NCBI GenBank assembly: GCA_964585305.1
Contig: CAZPDM010000008.1
Coordinates: 1 to 64,000 of the forward strand
Reading direction: 5' to 3'
DNA from: CAZPDM01 sp964585305
Lineage (GTDB): Bacteria; Planctomycetota; Uabimicrobiia; Uabimicrobiales; JABWCH01
DNA: 64,000 nt
Made by a program: the position numbers and the translations under genes. Positions 1 to 7,897 of this stretch are shown here, piece after piece. The notes beneath the pieces were generated by a model. The model was not told the DNA's origin. It worked only from the letters and a program-made list of their open reading frames with translations, and did not search any database. Positions within the stretch are counted from its first letter, which is position 1. Each line of letters starts with the position of its first letter.

Positions 1-17
1 TTTATTTGACGTTTGGT

Positions 18-45
18 ATTATACCACTTCTTTTAAATTTGTCAA
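18..45 (-). promoter_or_regulatory. Consensus sigma-70 promoter reading leftward out of the window
   Basis: On the minus strand TTGACA (45-40) and TATAAT (23-18) are separated by 16 bases, a perfect match to both hexamers. It points out of the left edge, so an unseen gene or stable RNA is probably transcribed leftward from about position 10. The spacer equals that of the tRNA-Val promoter in this window. Confidence 0.75.
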
Positions 46-338
46 GAGTTTTTTTAGAGATTTCTAAGATTTATTTTTTCTTCTTTTCTTTCTCTAATTT
101 TTCTCTTTTTCACTTATAACGGGAGTAAGTATATCAAATTCTCTCTCATTTGTCAACTGAATTTTTCCGGTTTTAAAAAAAATCATCATAACATATTATA
201 AAATATAGTGTTAAAATTTTATATTTTTTAGCAATTCAACGTAATTTTAGCTTTAATTGGCACGATTTTAGCTTTAAAAGTTATTTTTAATAAACTTGCA
301 ACGATTAACTTGGATTAGTACCCAAGTTGCTAAGTAAA
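46..338. other. AT-rich intergenic region, no gene seen
   Basis: No open reading frame with coding character. It holds a 13-bp direct repeat, ATTTTAGCTTTAA, at 244-256 and 265-277, and the possible sigma-54 promoter listed separately. The rest is pyrimidine-rich, low-complexity sequence. Confidence 0.6.
258..273 (+). promoter_or_regulatory. Possible sigma-54 promoter (GG-N10-GC)
   Basis: TGGCACG at 258-264 matches the -24 element exactly. The GG at 259-260 and GC at 271-272 have the canonical 10-base spacing, though the -12 element reads TAGCT rather than TTGCA/T. It points at the exported-protein gene at 888, from which the IS630-like insertion now separates it. With the insertion removed the leader would be about 80 bases. 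A sequence match only. Confidence 0.35.
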
Positions 339-398
339 TAGACAAAAGTATTTGGACTAGGAAAAAAGTGTTTTTTAAGAGAGAAACAAAATAAAATA

Positions 399-446
399 GC
401 GTTCATTGCATATATTAGATCAATATAAAGGAAAAACAATGAACGC
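399..446 (+). promoter_or_regulatory. Stem that would sequester the transposase start codon
   Basis: GCGTTCATTG (399-408) is perfectly complementary to CAATGAACGC (437-446), and the second arm contains the ATG at 439. The AAAGGA ribosome binding site lies in the loop. In an mRNA this would hide the start codon, as in insertion sequences that block translation of read-through transcripts. The pairing is seen in the sequence; the role is inferred. Confidence 0.5.
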
Positions 447-708
447 GAAAAATAAATATATTAAATATATTACCGGAAAAGAACGAAAATTGCTAAAGAA
501 AATTTATAAAAAATGCCAAGGAAAGACAGCATATCGTTCTCAAATCATTCTATTGGCGACAGATGTAACAAAAAATTATACAGTAAAACAAATAGCAGGA
601 ATCTGCCAATGTGTTAAGCAAACAGTATACAATACGTTTGAAATTTTCAATAAAGAAGGAATAAGTGGTTTGTCAACTAAATTGCTGGACATATTTTCCT
701 TATCCTAG
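439..708 (+). pseudogene. IS630-family transposase, N-terminal fragment
   Basis: An 89-residue frame lies inside the inverted repeats of the IS630-like element. Its basic N-terminus is followed by a homeodomain-like helix-turn-helix of the IS630 type: RSQIILLAT leads to a recognition helix around IAGICQCVKQTVYNT and then the usual GISGL turn. It stops directly after that point, so the whole DDE catalytic region is missing. ATG 439 is chosen over an upstream in-frame codon at 406 because AAAGGA precedes it at good distance. The product, if made, could at most bind the element's ends. Confidence 0.7.
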
Positions 709-887
709 TGTATTAGTCCATGCACGTCAGTGCATGGTAGAAATTAACCCTGAATTAACCCGCCGCTTATAAATGATGGCTTTAACGAAAGAAAATTTGC
801 AGCGGCGAGTTCAATTCAAACACGTAGTTGGCATATTTTTTAGTCCAAAAACTTTTGTCTATTCATTTAATTAGGAGAGTATATATT

Positions 888-1652
888 ATGAAGCATTTTT
901 TTATCATATCTATTTTATTATGTATATTGAGTATTTCGGCACAAGAATTAAATATGAAAGAATTGAAGCAAATCGTAACTTCTGCCCAAGATACTCATAA
1001 ATCATTATTGGATTCCAAATTGGTAGGTGAATCCTCCAGTTTCATTTTATCAGTAAAAGGCTCTATGACAGATGGTGGCTTATTAACAACTACTGTTCCT
1101 TGGACAATTTTCCAAAATGGTAAATCTTTTTCAGGACGTTGGCAAGATGGAGGAAAAACCATTCAATTTTATGGAGATCTAAAGGGAGCATTAGTTAATA
1201 TTACATGGAAATTCCAAGAAAAGAAATTGATTCGAGAATTTTCTTGCTCAATATTAAGTGCTCAAAATGATTTTTCCATTCGTGTGGGAAAGGCATTAGA
1301 GTTTCCAGATTCTATAATATTACCAGTTATTTTAAAACAGGCAGAAAAACTTCAAGAAGCTTTATCTAAACAAAATCCTTGCCAAGAACTAGCAGAAATA
1401 GCAATAAATATAGCTACCATTTTAGACATACATATAAATAATTCCAATCGAGCAGTTGTTAATATTCATGGAGCATTTTCTGTTTCGGCACCAAATAGCA
1501 AGTCTTATGGAAATGGAAAAGCGATTCAATTCCATCTTTTAATTAAAAGTGGCAGTGGTACTTTACGGCATGAAATTATTGGAGGGTATTTATTTTTAAC
1601 TGCAATTTTAGGTTCTTGGTCTGGCGAATATTGGGTTTGGCAAGAAGAATAA
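888..1652 (+). CDS. Exported protein of unknown function
   Basis: A 254-aa protein with a clear Sec signal peptide (about residues 1-18, ending S-I-S-A before Q19). The mature part is rich in beta-type sequence with no family that I recognise. It has hydrophobic stretches ending in a Gly-Ser-Trp-Ser-Gly tail near the C-terminus. ATG 888 is chosen because TTAGGAGAG lies just upstream; the longer in-frame frame begins inside the inserted element. The right terminal repeat of the IS630-like element ends 28 bases upstream, so its native promoter has probably been displaced. A strong hairpin terminator follows the stop, making it a single-gene unit. Confidence 0.8.
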   Translation: MKHFFIISILLCILSISAQELNMKELKQIVTSAQDTHKSLLDSKLVGESSSFILSVKGSMTDGGLLTTTVPWTIFQNGKSFSGRWQDGGKTIQFYGDLKGALVNITWKFQEKKLIREFSCSILSAQNDFSIRVGKALEFPDSIILPVILKQAEKLQEALSKQNPCQELAEIAINIATILDIHINNSNRAVVNIHGAFSVSAPNSKSYGNGKAIQFHLLIKSGSGTLRHEIIGGYLFLTAILGSWSGEYWVWQEE

Positions 1653-1659
1653 ATCATGG

Positions 1660-1705
1660 AATATTCATTCTCAAATTTTAGCTTGAGGATGAATATTTTT
1701 GTATT
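1660..1705 (+). terminator. Rho-independent terminator after the exported protein gene
   Basis: A 15-bp stem (1660-1674 with 1683-1697, one G-T pair) closes an 8-base loop and is followed by a T-rich run. It begins 7 bases after the stop codon. Confidence 0.8.
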
Positions 1706-1790
1706 TCTTTTAAAAGTACCAAATAATATATTTTATAACTTTATTATTATAAATATGTTACATTTTTTTTATGAACTTTATAAATTTTGC

Positions 1791-1818
1791 TTGACATTTT
1801 CTATAAATTTGATATAAT
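1791..1818 (+). promoter_or_regulatory. Consensus sigma-70 promoter of tRNA-Val
   Basis: TTGACA (1791-1796) and TATAAT (1813-1818) are separated by 16 bases. The expected start near 1825 lies a few bases before the mature tRNA 5' end at 1833. Confidence 0.85.
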
Positions 1819-1832
1819 ACATTCATAAGTTT

Positions 1833-1909
1833 GGGCGGTTAGCTCAGATGGCTAGAGTGTCACGTTGACATCGTGAAGGTCACTGGTTCGAGTCCAGTAC
1901 CGCCCACCA
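1833..1909 (+). tRNA. tRNA-Val (anticodon GAC)
   Basis: A 77-nt cloverleaf. The acceptor stem GGGCGGT pairs with ACCGCCC. The D-arm is GCTC/GAGT. The anticodon stem TCACG/CGTGA holds the loop TTGACAT, anticodon GAC. The T-arm is ACTGG/CCAGT with loop TTCGAGT. The discriminator is A and the CCA tail is encoded. It is a single-gene unit with its own consensus promoter and terminator. Confidence 0.93.
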
Positions 1910-1911
1910 CT

Positions 1912-1942
1912 AAAGCGGCCTTTTAAGGCCGCTTTTTTTTTA
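1912..1942 (+). terminator. Terminator of tRNA-Val
   Basis: A 9-bp GC-rich stem, AAAGCGGCC (1912-1920) with GGCCGCTTT (1927-1935), carries a short TTTTAA loop and is followed by a run of T. It starts 3 bases after the tRNA. Confidence 0.9.
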
Positions 1943-1983
1943 GGTATACTAAAAAATATTAAAAAATTTCGTAGGAGGAGAAT

Positions 1984-3567
1984 ATGATAGGATTCGGAAT
2001 AGATGTGGGAACCTCCAGCTTGAAATTTAGCCAAATCAGCCAAGAAAATGGACAGATACAAATAATGAAACTGTTTTCATTTGATCTGCCTAAAACAATA
2101 GAAAACTTTTCAATACAAACAGCTCATCAATTAAAAGAATTTTTGGCCGAAAAAAAAATTATTATTCGAAATGCTTTAGTAGGAATATCTGGTAAAGAAA
2201 TCAATGTACGTTATATTAAAGTAATGACAGCCGCCTCTGATCGAATTGAACAAATCGTTCAAATGGAATTGGCTCAAATTTCGGAAAAGGTTGGAATTCC
2301 TCTTGTTCATAGTTATATGCCGTTGGATTTTTTCAAGGGACAACCTGGCGGCATTGTAGTAATGGCAATTGCTCATAATCCTTGGTTAATGGAATTGCAA
2401 AATTTTTTTAAAGCTGCTGGAGTTAAAATTTTAGGATTTGTTCCAAACAGTTTTGCTCTTTATCAAGCATACTGCCAAATAGGAAAAATTTGTGATAAAG
2501 AATTAGTGTATTTAGTTTCTTTAGAGCATAGTCATAGCGATATTGCAATTGCTTATGAAAGTAACTTAATATTTTTGCGTAATCTTAATATTGGAATAAG
2601 TTCTCCTAATCAAATAATATTAGATGATGATGAAATATCGGAAAGAATAGAAACCATTTCTGCAGAAGAAGCAAATCTTGCCAATAAAACTACAACAATT
2701 CCTTCTCCTATTATAAACGATCCTCATAAAATTAGTGATGCTTTAGAAGCATCTTTAAAATTTGCAAGACTGCAAACAAGTTTGAAAGATCGGAAAATTC
2801 AAAAAATTTTATTAGCAGGAAATAGCAGCACTCAAAAAGAACTTGAACTTATTCTTATACAACAATTTAAATGCACAACAAGTCGTTTAGAATTTTCTCC
2901 AGAGATTACAATCCTGAATGATGCAGACCCTCAACAATACTGGTCAAAACAACCAGAATTATTTACAAATGCTTTAGGACTTGCTTTTTTAAGTATTGCC
3001 CGCCCTAAATCCAAATTGCTTTTACTTACTCAACATCAACAACAACAAGAAAATATCTGGGGGAAAAAAATATGGGAATACTCAGCCATTGGAATCACTT
3101 TAATTCTTATGTTTATATCACTTGCAAATATCTTTTATTTTCAGCAACATTATAAAACGATTGCCCAGCATACAGAAGAACGTTACCAAACACTATCTGA
3201 TCGTGCCAAAAAAATTCAAGAACTTGAACAGGAAACTCAACAAATTCAAAACAAAGTTGTTCTTCTTCAATCCCAAATTTCTATGAATAAATATATTTTA
3301 GATACATTAACTTGGTTTCAAAAAAATATTCCAGAACAAATTTATCTAACCAAAATTTCATTTAAACCTCCTGAAGAAGAAAGAATAATTCTTATACGCG
3401 GGATTGTGGAAGAATCTAACAATGATGTTTATACAGCATTAAAAGATTTTAAGCAATCATTTCAATCTATATTTCAAATTGTTCAAGAAAAAGACCCTAA
3501 AATATATGAAGAAGGACGACTCGAATTTGAAATCCACCTCAAAATGATAAATTGCCAAGAAAATTAA
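1984..3567 (+). CDS. pilM: PilM-PilN fusion, type IV pilus/type II secretion inner-membrane assembly protein
   Basis: A 527-aa protein. Residues 1-340 are an actin-like PilM domain: the first phosphate motif is GIDVGTSSLK at 5-14, and a second nucleotide-binding segment (LLAGNSS) lies near 276-282. Residues 364-386 form one membrane helix, followed by a Gln/Glu-rich coiled coil (about 390-435) and a PilN-like periplasmic domain (about 440-527). In most bacteria PilM and PilN are separate proteins that bind each other through the PilN N-terminus; here the cytoplasmic and membrane parts are one chain. AGGAGGAG precedes the ATG. The ATPase gene follows within 62 bases. No PilO, PilQ, PilB or PilT is nearby, although two pseudopilins occur at 28 kb. 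Confidence 0.8.
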   Translation: MIGFGIDVGTSSLKFSQISQENGQIQIMKLFSFDLPKTIENFSIQTAHQLKEFLAEKKIIIRNALVGISGKEINVRYIKVMTAASDRIEQIVQMELAQISEKVGIPLVHSYMPLDFFKGQPGGIVVMAIAHNPWLMELQNFFKAAGVKILGFVPNSFALYQAYCQIGKICDKELVYLVSLEHSHSDIAIAYESNLIFLRNLNIGISSPNQIILDDDEISERIETISAEEANLANKTTTIPSPIINDPHKISDALEASLKFARLQTSLKDRKIQKILLAGNSSTQKELELILIQQFKCTTSRLEFSPEITILNDADPQQYWSKQPELFTNALGLAFLSIARPKSKLLLLTQHQQQQENIWGKKIWEYSAIGITLILMFISLANIFYFQQHYKTIAQHTEERYQTLSDRAKKIQELEQETQQIQNKVVLLQSQISMNKYILDTLTWFQKNIPEQIYLTKISFKPPEEERIILIRGIVEESNNDVYTALKDFKQSFQSIFQIVQEKDPKIYEEGRLEFEIHLKMINCQEN

Positions 3568-3629
3568 AAGAAAGAGCTTTCTCTCAATTTTTGAGAAGCA
3601 AATTTAAGCAAATTATTTTGGGAAAAAAT

Positions 3630-5051
3630 ATGATTTCTATAAAATATTTACCAAATTTTCTCGCAAATTTGTATCAATCTTCTTTTTCACAAGGAAACGG
3701 GCTTTCTAAAGAAATTCTTGTTGCTAATTTAGCCAATTTATGCAAAAAAACGCTTGAGTTTCTTACTCAATTGGCCTTTTTAGAATGTAGCCAAACTAAT
3801 TGTTTTGCTCCCAATCTTTTGTCCAAGATTTTAACTTATTCTGGGACAAATCTTAAAGAAACTCATGAACTTTTGCGCCTTTTTCTCAACTCATTGCAAG
3901 AAAAACAAATAATCTCAGTTTTGCCTTGGAGCAATCTACGAGAAAAATATCCTTCTTTAAAAAAAGAAACCGAAGATCGTTTAACAAACCTACTTATATT
4001 TAATGAACTTTCGCATTTTTTGCCAGCAGCAATTTCAAGTAATGATATTAGCGATACAATTGAATTGGTAGAATCTTTATTTGCAGATCTATCATTCTTA
4101 GAAGAAGCTAGCAAAATTTCTGAAGGAAATAAATTAGTTTATAAAAATAAAGTTTTAATATTATCTCCCTGGTTTCAATGTTACAATGGACAATGGACAG
4201 AAACAGAAGATCAATCATTTGCAGCAGGATGTAAAGAATGGTTTCCCAATATCTGGAAACAATATCAAAATAAAGAAATAGAAAATTTTAATAGCTATTG
4301 CGAACCTTACCAAAAAGAATATACAATAGCCCCTTGGTTAGAAACTCGACTTTATCAACTTATTCAAGATGGTTTTTGGGAAATTCAGTATCGTAAGCAA
4401 ACATCACATATTTTAATTGAAGGATACCCTGCAACTGGGAAAACTGCTTTAGCTGCAAACTTAGGCAAAATCATTGTTCCCCATTTAGCTGATATGGTTG
4501 AATCTTATTTTCTTTACGATGAATCATTATGCCCATCAAGCACAAAAATATTAACGTGGCTTGCTAATATCTCAAAAAACATCTTCCCAGAAAAAAAAGC
4601 TGCGATTATTATAGATGGGATAGAATATTTAAGTTCTGAAGAACTTTATAACCTTCTTCAAAAAATTAAGCAAGAAAGTTCTTATCAACGATTACTTTTT
4701 ATTTTATTCCAACGTAAACAGGAAAAGCATTCAATTGCCACATATAAAAAAATTGACTTATCTCCTGAAGATAATGTTTTTTTTGAACAAAGTTTTACAA
4801 AAAATTATATAGCTTCTTTATTACGACAATATGTTGGGAATTCTACATTATCCAAACAAATTTTTATTACATTATCACAAAACCAAAAACCCTGGTCTGT
4901 ACGACAGTTAGCACAAGAATTTAATCTCTTTACACCTAAAGTTCTCCAAAAATTATTAGAAATGAAACCATTATTAGAAAGAACTTTCAGCACTCATGCA
5001 GGTTATCAATATACATTATTCCATAATGTATGTCGCAAATTTGTAAAATAG
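3630..5051 (+). CDS. P-loop ATPase with an unrecognised N-terminal domain
   Basis: A 473-aa protein from ATG 3630. The helical N-terminal half (about 1-240) matches no family that I know. The C-terminal half is an AAA+/STAND-like ATPase with Walker A GYPATGKT at about 265-272 and Walker B IIIDG at about 326-330. A winged-helix-like tail follows (about 400-473). The frame is also open upstream to a TTG at 3552 overlapping pilM, but ATG 3630, preceded by GGGAAAA, is preferred. It could be an ATPase working with the PilM-PilN protein or an unrelated regulator; position is the only link. A short CCTCA/TGAGG hairpin at 5100-5114 follows. No membrane segment is visible. Confidence 0.6.
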   Translation: MISIKYLPNFLANLYQSSFSQGNGLSKEILVANLANLCKKTLEFLTQLAFLECSQTNCFAPNLLSKILTYSGTNLKETHELLRLFLNSLQEKQIISVLPWSNLREKYPSLKKETEDRLTNLLIFNELSHFLPAAISSNDISDTIELVESLFADLSFLEEASKISEGNKLVYKNKVLILSPWFQCYNGQWTETEDQSFAAGCKEWFPNIWKQYQNKEIENFNSYCEPYQKEYTIAPWLETRLYQLIQDGFWEIQYRKQTSHILIEGYPATGKTALAANLGKIIVPHLADMVESYFLYDESLCPSSTKILTWLANISKNIFPEKKAAIIIDGIEYLSSEELYNLLQKIKQESSYQRLLFILFQRKQEKHSIATYKKIDLSPEDNVFFEQSFTKNYIASLLRQYVGNSTLSKQIFITLSQNQKPWSVRQLAQEFNLFTPKVLQKLLEMKPLLERTFSTHAGYQYTLFHNVCRKFVK

Positions 5052-5132
5052 TTTTTTTTGTACACATTTTTATTAAGATTTACTTTTGAGGCGCGTTTTC
5101 CTCATATATTGAGGTTTTCAGCGTAATAAATT

Positions 5133-6191
5133 GTGAAAGGTTTGTTATTTTTTCTTCGGCTAATATTTGTTATTATTTTGGCAAGTGTTTTTTATCAAAT
5201 TGCCACAGCTATTTTTTCTGCACCACCATTTTCCTGGATAAATATAGTAAGCATCATTATTGGGGCGTTACTTGCAGTAGCTATAATCTGGGTAGAACTA
5301 CAATATGCCAATCGTTTTATTGTGAGCATATTTACTCTTCTTTTAGGTTTGCTTATTGGATTCATTGCAGCATATCTATTTCTTCAAGCCTTATTTTTAA
5401 TTCCTCATTTCCGTCTTATTAAGCAGCTTTTCCCTAGATTTCAAGCTGAACAAATTGAAGATGCTCTTAAAATAGGAATCACATTTTTCTTTTGTTATTT
5501 AGTGGTGGTACTTTTAGTACGTACACGTAACCGTTTCAAACTTCTCATTCCCTTTGTAGAATTTAATAAAGAAACTAATGAACGTTATCTTATTATAGAT
5601 TCCAGTGTAATTATAGATGGAAGAATTTTAAGTATTTGTGATACCAATATATTAGCTGGAACTTATACAATTCCAAAGTTTGTTTTAAACGAGTTACAAT
5701 TATTAGCCGATTCTGTAGATCGTAAAAAACGTAGTCGTGGAAGGCGAGGAATTGATATTTTAGGGGAATTGCAGAAAAAAAACAATCTTAAGATATACTT
5801 TGATCCTGATATTTTGCCTCATATTAAAGAAGTGGATGATAAACTTATTGCTTTAACCCAAAAACTTGATGGTGTACTTATTACAAATGACTACAACCTA
5901 AAAAAAATTGCAGAACTTCAACATGTTGAAGTAATTAATCTTAATGCAGTTGCAAATGCCTTGCGTCCTCCTGTTTTACCAGGTGATACAATTCAAATTC
6001 AAATTATCAAAGCAGGAGAAGAACCCGATCAAGGAGTAGGCTATTTGGACGATGGAACTGTTGTTATTGTTCAAAATGCACTTGCATATATAGATCAAAC
6101 AGTGGAGGTTGTTGTTACTAATGTTTTACAAACCAATATGGGAAGAATGGTTTTCGCCAAAGCAGCTGTTACAATACTTGAAAAACATTAA
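5133..6191 (+). CDS. Membrane-anchored PIN-TRAM protein (YacL-like)
   Basis: A 352-aa protein. The N-terminal 130 residues hold about four hydrophobic helices. Next comes a PIN nuclease-like domain (about 150-270) with its acidic residues in LIIDSSVIIDGR, the E of NELQLLADS, DDKLIAL and ITNDYNL. A C-terminal TRAM domain follows (about 285-350, DTIQIQI...GVGYLDDG...IVQNA), a predicted RNA-binding fold. This order is typical of the YacL/PIN-TRAM family of Firmicutes, cyanobacteria and others. The family's substrate is not established, so RNA cleavage at the membrane is inferred from the domains. The start is GTG 5133, the codon that places the first helix correctly. The last 14 bases overlap the next gene. 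Confidence 0.85.
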   Translation: MKGLLFFLRLIFVIILASVFYQIATAIFSAPPFSWINIVSIIIGALLAVAIIWVELQYANRFIVSIFTLLLGLLIGFIAAYLFLQALFLIPHFRLIKQLFPRFQAEQIEDALKIGITFFFCYLVVVLLVRTRNRFKLLIPFVEFNKETNERYLIIDSSVIIDGRILSICDTNILAGTYTIPKFVLNELQLLADSVDRKKRSRGRRGIDILGELQKKNNLKIYFDPDILPHIKEVDDKLIALTQKLDGVLITNDYNLKKIAELQHVEVINLNAVANALRPPVLPGDTIQIQIIKAGEEPDQGVGYLDDGTVVIVQNALAYIDQTVEVVVTNVLQTNMGRMVFAKAAVTILEKH

Positions 6192-7167
6192 TTCGTTCAA
6201 AACCATTTTTTATTCTCTGATAAAAAAAATTATCTTGGGAATATTATTACTAGCTTCCTCTTCAGTATATGCACAAAATGCTATTACTGATTCATGGAAA
6301 AGTAGTCAAGAAACTTGGTTACTTTTACTAAAAAATCCACTTCATGTTATTCTATTTTTGTTTACAATATTTCTTGTATTAAGATATTCTTTTTTACTAC
6401 TAAAATATCTTTTATCAGCATTTGCTGATAATCAAGATTCTAAAAATGCTAACTTAAATTGTTCTTGGTATTTCTTTTCTTTTGGAATAGTCTTATATTT
6501 TTTTATCCACATTATTTTTTCCTTTCTATTTCAAGAAATACATTTAGCTTTTTTAGATAATGATTATGCTAGACAAGTTAGTTCTTATATTCTTGCAACT
6601 TCCGCCTGGTGTGCTTACTTTCTATGGTATATTAAAAATTGTAAACCAAATATAGATAAAAAAAATATCTTTTCAGATTTCTGCAATAATCTTATTAAAC
6701 AATTTAGCATCCCTAAAATCTCTTCTTTTGGCACAGCCACATTATCTTATTTTTCCTTTTTTCCATGTTATTGGATAGCATATCTTATTACTCTCATTAC
6801 ATTTGGATATTTTAATTTTCCTATTCAATCTCAAGAAGTGGCTAACCAACTTTTAACAGCTCAAGGAATTCCCCTTATTTTAGGAATAATTTCGATTCTT
6901 ATCATAGCACCTATTTCCGAAGAAATGTTATTTCGATGTTATATTTATGGCTATCTTCGTCCCAAAATAGGAAAAATCCATTCAATTATCTTTACTTCTA
7001 TTATTTTTGCTGTAATACATGGAAGTACTTTTGTTATCTTGCCTATTGCAGTACTTGGCATCTTTCTCAATCTTCTTTATGAACGAAGCCAACAAATCTG
7101 GCTATCTATATTTGTACATTCTCTTCATAATACATTAACTATGCTATATTTATTTTATGGCATTTAA
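6178..7167 (+). CDS. CPBP-family intramembrane protease
   Basis: A 329-aa polytopic membrane protein starting with a signal-like segment (MKNINSFKT..., then SSVYAQ). The CPBP (Abi/CAAX protease) motifs lie in the last third: EEMLFR (EExxxR), FAVIH (FxxxH) and HSLHN (HxxxN), the glutamate and histidines of the proposed active site. The preferred start is TTG 6178, which overlaps the end of the PIN-TRAM gene by 14 bases and suggests translational coupling; the frame stays open further upstream inside that gene. CPBP proteases include prenyl-protein proteases, bacteriocin-immunity proteins and sorting proteases for Cys-containing C-terminal signals, so the substrate is open. A kelch protein at 55 kb carries such a tail. 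Confidence 0.8.
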   Translation: MKNINSFKTIFYSLIKKIILGILLLASSSVYAQNAITDSWKSSQETWLLLLKNPLHVILFLFTIFLVLRYSFLLLKYLLSAFADNQDSKNANLNCSWYFFSFGIVLYFFIHIIFSFLFQEIHLAFLDNDYARQVSSYILATSAWCAYFLWYIKNCKPNIDKKNIFSDFCNNLIKQFSIPKISSFGTATLSYFSFFPCYWIAYLITLITFGYFNFPIQSQEVANQLLTAQGIPLILGIISILIIAPISEEMLFRCYIYGYLRPKIGKIHSIIFTSIIFAVIHGSTFVILPIAVLGIFLNLLYERSQQIWLSIFVHSLHNTLTMLYLFYGI

Positions 7168-7170
7168 AAA

Positions 7171-7217
7171 GAAAAAAAGATTGGTATATTTTTTATATCG
7201 ATCTTTTTTTCTTTTTT
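7171..7217 (+). terminator. Terminator after the CPBP gene
   Basis: GAAAAAAAGAT (7171-7181) pairs perfectly with ATCTTTTTTTC (7201-7211), with a TATA/TATA inner extension and a trailing T-run. Much of the hairpin lies in the 55 bases repeated after the scaffold gap. Confidence 0.7.
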
Positions 7218-7390
7218 GCTATAATTTAAGATAATNNNNNNNNNNNNNNNNNNNNNNNNNNNNNNNNNNNNNNNNNNNNNNNNNNNNNNNNNNNNNNNNN
7301 NNNNNNNNNNNNNNNNNNNNNNNNNNNNNNNNNNNTTGGTATATTTTTTATATCGATCTTTTTTTCTTTTTTGCTATAATTTAAGATAAT
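7181..7390. other. Scaffold gap (100 N) with identical 55-bp ends
   Basis: The 55 bases at 7181-7235 recur exactly at 7336-7390, on either side of 100 N. That is the signature of two contigs overlapping by one k-mer (k=55) and joined with a default gap. The true sequence is probably continuous with one copy of these 55 bases, but missing sequence cannot be excluded. A TATAAT at 7375-7380 could be a -10 element for the next gene; no -35 is evident. Confidence 0.85.
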
Positions 7391-7415
7391 TATTTATCAT
7401 TTTGGGAAAAAACAA

Positions 7416-7841
7416 ATGAAATGTTTAACGAAAACATTACTAGTTATCAGCGGAACAATTTGTGTAACTTTGGGAATTATTGGTATATTTTTACCGCTTT
7501 TACCTACCACACCATTTTTGCTTTTAGCAGCTGCTTGCTATGCGCGTAGTTCCGAACGTTTCTATCATTGGCTATTAACTAACCGATGGTGCGGGGAATA
7601 TATCAGAAATTATAGGGAAGGCAAAGGAATATTACTTAAACAAAAAATACTAGCACTTACTTTACTTTGGTTAACCATTGGATATGCAGTCTTTTTTGTA
7701 ATAACCCAATGGTGGGTTAAGTTGATTCTTTTAGGAATTGCAATTGGAGTTACTATACACTTATTTAAAATTAAAACCTTAGAATTAACCTCAAAAAATC
7801 TTTCCAAGCAAAATTATAATTCATCAAAAAAATCAGCTTAA
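7416..7841 (+). CDS. YbaN-like small membrane protein (DUF454)
   Basis: A 141-aa protein with three or four hydrophobic helices. The family's N-terminal signature is present: a first helix, then LPLLPTTPFLLLAAACYARSS and RFYHWLLTNRWCGEYIRNY. The C-terminus is short, hydrophilic and Lys-rich. The function of DUF454 is unknown. GGGAAAA precedes the ATG. The gene is convergent with the VWA gene, and the terminator stem overlaps its last codons. Confidence 0.88.
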   Translation: MKCLTKTLLVISGTICVTLGIIGIFLPLLPTTPFLLLAAACYARSSERFYHWLLTNRWCGEYIRNYREGKGILLKQKILALTLLWLTIGYAVFFVITQWWVKLILLGIAIGVTIHLFKIKTLELTSKNLSKQNYNSSKKSA

Positions 7842-7885
7842 AAAAAGAAGTAGCTATGTTGCTACTTCTTTTTTTAAGCTGATTT
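7830..7885. terminator. Bidirectional terminator between ybaN-like and VWA genes
   Basis: A perfect 25-bp stem (7830-7854 with 7861-7885) with the loop TATGTT. Both flanks are A/T-rich, so it can work for both convergent genes. The left arm contains the stop codon of the YbaN-like gene. Confidence 0.9.
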
Positions 7886-7897
7886 TTTTCAATAAAA

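Larger units (their letters stand above)
341..859 (+). mobile_element. IS630-family remnant, internally deleted (MITE-like)
   Basis: Terminal inverted repeats GACAAAAGTATTTGGACTA (341-359) and TAGTCCAAAAACTTTTGTC (841-859) match at 18 of 19 positions. Each is flanked by a TA dinucleotide (339-340 and 860-861), the target duplication expected of the IS630/Tc1-mariner superfamily. The element is 519 bp and carries only a short transposase N-terminal fragment, whereas full IS630 elements are about 1.1 kb. It should therefore be non-autonomous. Internal features are a perfect 8-bp stem-loop at 718-737 (CCATGCAC, loop GTCA) and a long-range CGCCGCT/AGCGGCG pair at 761-767 and 801-807. It inserted 27 bases upstream of the start codon at 888, just before that gene's ribosome binding site. 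Confidence 0.8.

Noticed and set aside
709..840. A possible transposase C-terminal fragment in the right half of the IS630-like element.
   Set aside because: None of the frames shows the DDE end motifs; the stretch is treated as non-coding.
1852..2061. Open frame on the minus strand overlapping tRNA-Val.
   Set aside because: It runs through the tRNA, its terminator and the pilM start; no ribosome binding site.
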